From Croceibacterium_B sp963811255 (GTDB lineage Bacteria; Pseudomonadota; Alphaproteobacteria; Sphingomonadales; Sphingomonadaceae), in contig CAWEQI010000003.1 of assembly GCA_963811255.1 (NCBI GenBank), positions 248,001 through 312,000 of the forward strand: a DNA stretch of 64,000 nucleotides. The letters are read 5' to 3'. A program made the position numbers and the translations under genes. Position 1 is the first letter of the stretch, and the number at the start of each line of letters is the position of its first letter. The notes below the pieces were generated by a model. The model was given only the letters and a program-made list of their open reading frames with translations, ran no database searches and was not told where the DNA came from. This document shows positions 61,101 through 64,000 of this stretch, in pieces.

Positions 61101-62409
61101 GCTCCTGCCGCAGCTTGTTCCAGTAGGCGATCCGCTCCTTCACTTGCCGCTCGAACCCGCGCTCGGCCGGTGAGTAGTAGGTCTGCGGCTCCATCTCCGC
61201 CGGCCAGTAGTTCGCGCCCGAAAAGGCATCCTCGGCGCTGTGATCGTAAGCGTAATCCTTGCCGTAGCCGATCTCCTTCATCAGCTTCGTGGGCGCGTTG
61301 AGGATGTTCGCCGGTGGCATCAGGCTGCCGGTTTCCCTGGCGCTGCGCCAGGCGGCGCCCATCGCCTTGTAGGCGGCGTTCGATTTGGGCGCGGTGGCGA
61401 GGTAGAGGCACGCCTGGACGATCGCCAGCTCGCCCTCGGGGCTGCCGAGGAAATCGTAAGCATCCTTGGCGGCGAGGCATTGCACCAGCGCCTGCGGGTC
61501 GGCGAGCCCGATGTCCTCGCTCGCCGCGCGGGTCAGCCGGCGCAGCAGGTAGAGCGGCTCTTCGCCCGCGACCAGCATCCGCGCGAGGTAATAGAGCGCC
61601 GCCTGCGGATCGGAGCCGCGGATCGATTTGTGCAGCGCGCTGATGAGGTTGTAGTGCCCCTCGCGGTCCTTGTCGTACACGGCGACGCGGCGCTGGAGGA
61701 ACTGGCCGAGTTCGCCCGGGCCGAGCGGCTCGGCGATTTTCGCCGCATAGAGCGTCTCGGCCTGATTGAGCAGGAAACGTCCGTCGCCGTCGGCGCTGGC
61801 GATCAGCGCCTCGCGCGCCTCGGCCGTGAGGGGCAGGGGCCCTTCGAGCGCCTCGGCGCGCTCGAGCAGCTTCTCGAGCGCCGCCGCATCGAGCCGGTGG
61901 AGGATCAGCACCTGAGTGCGGCTGAGCAGTGCGGCGTTCAATTCGAAACTCGGGTTCTCGGTCGTCGCCCCGACCAGCGTGACGGTGCCGCGCTCGACGT
62001 AGGGCAGGAAGCCGTCCTGCTGCGCGCGGTTGAAGCGGTGGATCTCGTCCACGAACAGCAGCGTGCGCTGCCCGGCCTTGCGCGCCGTCTCGGCTTCGGC
62101 GAAGGCCTTCTTGAGATCGGCCACGCCGGAAAACACTGCGCTGATCGCCACGAAGCGCATCCCCACCGCGTCGGCCAGCAGCCGGGCGATGCTGGTCTTG
62201 CCGGTGCCCGGCGGCCCCCACAGGATCATGCTGGCGAGCTTGCCCGCGGCGACCATCCGCCCGATCGCGCCTTCCGGCCCGGTCAGGTGCTCCTGCCCGA
62301 TCACCTCGTCGAGCGTGCGCGGGCGCAGCCGGTCGGCCAGCGGCGCGTCCTCGCGCGGCGCATCCGGCGCGCGGGCGGGCGGCAGGTCGTCGGCGAACAG
62401 ATCGGCCAT
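61093..62409 (-). CDS. rarA: Replication-associated recombination protein A
   Basis: AAA+ ATPase (MgsA/WRNIP1 family) acting at stalled replication forks. 438 residues: Walker A GPPGTGKT at 65-72, Walker B LLFVDEIHR at about 117-125, sensor 1 in LVGATTENPSF, and the tetramerisation region towards the C-terminus (MPPANILNAPTKLMKEIGYG). An N-terminal Asp/Pro/Ala-rich stretch precedes RPRTLDEVIGQEHL. Divergent from the PadR gene. Confidence 0.94.
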   Translation of the reverse strand: MADLFADDLPPARAPDAPREDAPLADRLRPRTLDEVIGQEHLTGPEGAIGRMVAAGKLASMILWGPPGTGKTSIARLLADAVGMRFVAISAVFSGVADLKKAFAEAETARKAGQRTLLFVDEIHRFNRAQQDGFLPYVERGTVTLVGATTENPSFELNAALLSRTQVLILHRLDAAALEKLLERAEALEGPLPLTAEAREALIASADGDGRFLLNQAETLYAAKIAEPLGPGELGQFLQRRVAVYDKDREGHYNLISALHKSIRGSDPQAALYYLARMLVAGEEPLYLLRRLTRAASEDIGLADPQALVQCLAAKDAYDFLGSPEGELAIVQACLYLATAPKSNAAYKAMGAAWRSARETGSLMPPANILNAPTKLMKEIGYGKDYAYDHSAEDAFSGANYWPAEMEPQTYYSPAERGFERQVKERIAYWNKLRQERG

Positions 62410-62475
62410 CGCCGCGACAAATAGGGGATGCGGAGAGCCGCCGCGAGCCCCCTTGCAATTCGTCGGTTATAAGAT

Positions 62476-62516
62476 ATATCGCAGACCATCTAAGAAAGGA
62501 TTTTGTGATGCGATAT
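62476..62516. promoter_or_regulatory. Inverted repeat spanning the PadR gene start
   Basis: ATATCGCA (62476-62483) and TGCGATAT (62509-62516), perfect 8-bp arms separated by 25 bp. The second arm lies on the start codon of the PadR regulator (62508). The centres are 33 bp apart, about three helical turns. The region also lies upstream of divergent rarA. Confidence 0.6.
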
Positions 62517-63155
62517 GGATGCAACGACCGCTGGGCGTGGAAAATGGCCAACAAGTTCGGCCCTGGCGGCGTGTTCGGGCCCGGCGGTCCCTTCGGGCCG
62601 GCAGGCCCGTTCGGCCCCGGCGGCCCCTTCGGCCCGGGCGGGCCTTTCGGCCCCGGCGGCGGGCGTGGCTGGCGCGGGGGCGGCCGCCGCGGACGCCGGA
62701 TGTTCGATCGCAACGAACTGCGGCTGGTGCTCCTGAAGCTGATCGCCGAGCAGCCGCGCCACGGCTACGACCTGATCAAGGCGATGGAGGAGCTTTCGGG
62801 CGGGCATTATTCGCCGAGCCCCGGCGTGGTCTATCCGGCGCTGGCGATGCTCGCCGACGAAGGGCTGGTGGCCGAGCAGGACAGCGAAAACCAGCGGCGC
62901 CAATTCGCGATCACCGCGGCCGGCGAGGCGGTGCTCGAAGAAGAGGCCGAAGCCGCCGCCGAGGCCTACGAGCGCCTGACCGACCTTGGCGAGCGGGCTG
63001 AACGCGGCCGCGAGCCGTCGATCGAGCGCGCCTCGGTCAACCTGTTCACCGCCGTCGCCCAGCGCATGCGCTCCGGCGACGAGGGCGAGGACGATCTCGC
63101 CCACCGCATCGCCGAAATCCTCGACGAGGCGGCGCAGAAGATCGAGCGGCTGTGA
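62508..63155 (+). CDS. PadR family transcriptional regulator with GPGGPF repeats
   Basis: 215 residues from ATG 62508 (GTG 62505 is adjacent). AAGGA lies 9 nt upstream. Residues 18-60 are low-complexity: about six tandem Gly-Pro-Gly-Gly-Pro-Phe units followed by Gly/Arg. The PadR winged helix starts near 66 (RNELRLVLLKLIAEQPRHGYDLIK), with the SPGVVYPALAMLADEGLV recognition part; a helical C-terminal dimerisation segment follows. The inverted repeat over its start suggests autoregulation. PadR targets unknown here. Confidence 0.88.
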   Translation: MRYGCNDRWAWKMANKFGPGGVFGPGGPFGPAGPFGPGGPFGPGGPFGPGGGRGWRGGGRRGRRMFDRNELRLVLLKLIAEQPRHGYDLIKAMEELSGGHYSPSPGVVYPALAMLADEGLVAEQDSENQRRQFAITAAGEAVLEEEAEAAAEAYERLTDLGERAERGREPSIERASVNLFTAVAQRMRSGDEGEDDLAHRIAEILDEAAQKIERL

Positions 63156-63241
63156 CGTGAGGGCACGCCACCGGGGCGATTTCCTTCGCCTCGGTTGCGT
63201 GGTATTCTCCCCGCAGGGTCGCCCCAGGGAGGGAGGTGTTT

Positions 63242-63688
63242 ATGAACGCCACTGCTTCGAGCGGCCCGGCCAAGGCGCCGTGGCACTTGTGGGTCGTCGG
63301 CATCCTGTCGCTGTGCTGGAACGGCTACGGGGCATACGACTACGTGATGTCGGTATCGCTCAACGCCAACTACCTCGGCAATTATCCGCCGGAAATGACC
63401 GGTATCATCAAGGCGTTTCCGCTGTGGGTGACGAGCACTTGGGCGATCGGCGTGTGGGCCTCCGTGATCGGCTCGCTGCTGTTGCTGATCCGCTCGCGTC
63501 ATGCGGCGACGGCGTTCCTGGTTTCGATCCTCGGCGCGCTGGTGACGTTTGTCTACGATTTCACGCTCAAGCTGCCGCCATCGCTCGACACGACCATGAG
63601 CCGGGTGCTGCCGCTCGTGGTCGTCATCCTGATCGTCGCGCAGTGGTATTACGCCAGGCGGATGGAGCACGCCGGCGTGCTACGCTGA
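63242..63688 (+). CDS. Four-helix membrane protein, unknown
   Basis: 148 residues from ATG 63242, preceded by GGGAGGGAGG. Four hydrophobic segments (about 16-32, 60-80, 90-107, 118-136); WNGYGAYDYVMSV between the first and second is a recurring feature of small sphingomonad membrane proteins, as I recall. No catalytic motif. It lies 86 bp downstream of padR on the same strand and could be a target of that regulator. Confidence 0.75.
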   Translation: MNATASSGPAKAPWHLWVVGILSLCWNGYGAYDYVMSVSLNANYLGNYPPEMTGIIKAFPLWVTSTWAIGVWASVIGSLLLLIRSRHAATAFLVSILGALVTFVYDFTLKLPPSLDTTMSRVLPLVVVILIVAQWYYARRMEHAGVLR

Positions 63689-64000
63689 CCCGCCAGCCCG
63701 GTGCGCCGCGATCAGGCGCAGGTAGGTGTCGGCGACGGCGCGATTGATCGCATCCCAGGCATAGGCGCGGCTGCGCTCCTCGCCGGCGCGGCCGTGGGCG
63801 GCGCGCAGGCCCGGATCGGCGATGTAGGCGGCGAGCGCGTCGGCATAGCCGGCAGTGTCGCCCGGCTCGACCAGCGTGCCGGTCTCGCCGTCGGCGATCA
63901 GGCAGGTGCTCCCGGTCGCCCGCGCCGCGACCACCGGGACGCCGCAGGCCATCGCTTCGAGCGTGACGTTGCCGAAGGTCTCGGTGACCGAAGGGTTGAA
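63680..64000 (-). CDS. Glycosyltransferase, GT4-like, 3' part only
   Basis: The frame runs from the stop at 63680-63682 through the window end. The visible 106 residues start FNPSVTETFGNVTLEAMACG and continue VPVVAARATGS, the EX7E donor-sugar site of GT-B family 4 enzymes. The tail (DPGLRAAHGRAGEERSRAY) fits the C-terminal helix. Acceptor unknown. It overlaps the membrane protein gene at its 3' end by 9 bp, convergent. Confidence 0.85.
   Translation of the reverse strand, partial: FNPSVTETFGNVTLEAMACGVPVVAARATGSTCLIADGETGTLVEPGDTAGYADALAAYIADPGLRAAHGRAGEERSRAYAWDAINRAVADTYLRLIAAHRAGGSA

Overview
The window is GC-rich chromosomal DNA from an alphaproteobacterium, most likely of the order Sphingomonadales. 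The evidence is gene content and order: a complete dcw cluster, glnB-glnA, obgE-proB, a cobA-DUF2849-cysI-DUF934-cysH sulfur operon, and isolated ccmA-ccmB. I saw no prophage, insertion sequence, integrase or CRISPR array. Almost everything is core-genome housekeeping, so the unusual material lies in small genes, control sequences and repeats.

Layout. 1-6.8 kb: end of an unknown protein, then on the minus strand glnA, glnB, argC, an SH3-only protein and a leucyl aminopeptidase, with a divergent lipoprotein gene. 6.9-12.9 kb: map; a minus-strand ccmA-ccmB unit ending in two small overlapping membrane ORFs that may be one frameshifted gene; phhB; an SDR/MarR pair; and a small regulatory island (LuxR-type regulator, small ORF, conserved unknown) whose promoters share a palindrome. 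12.9-17.4 kb: S9 peptidase, alkylbase DNA glycosylase, 2Fe-2S ferredoxin, cysteine synthase, small membrane protein.

17.4-36.6 kb: the dcw cluster, all on the plus strand: mraZ-rsmH-ftsL-ftsI-murE-murF-mraY-murD-ftsW-murG-murC-murB-ddl-ftsQ-ftsA-ftsZ. Up to ftsA nearly every junction is a 4-nt or 1-nt stop/start overlap, so translation is probably coupled. ftsZ has its own upstream region with a perfect DnaA box and a GANTC site, and encodes an unusually long acidic linker.

36.6-45.2 kb: SPOR-domain protein, YbjN protein, a 41-residue membrane protein, proC, Bax-inhibitor-like protein, tRNA-Ala followed by repeats, obgE, proB and a Rossmann-fold epimerase-like protein. 45.2-56.3 kb (minus strand): pcm, a small secreted ORF, the sulfate assimilation operon with siroheme methylase, a GluR0-like ligand-gated potassium channel, and an operon of mscS-like channel, cystathionine beta-lyase, sulfurtransferase and a proline-rich membrane protein. 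56.3-64 kb: queF, ugd, tRNA-Thr (followed by the same repeat as tRNA-Ala), a DUF885 lipoprotein, an RNase H-fold-like protein coupled to rarA, a PadR regulator with an inverted repeat over its start, a membrane protein, and the end of a glycosyltransferase.

Main second-look items: the repeat found in the same orientation just 3' of both tRNA genes, the GluR0-like channel, the shared operator-like palindrome around the LuxR regulator, the PadR inverted repeat, the ftsZ control region, and the possible frameshift after ccmB. All assignments come from reading the sequence; no searches were run.
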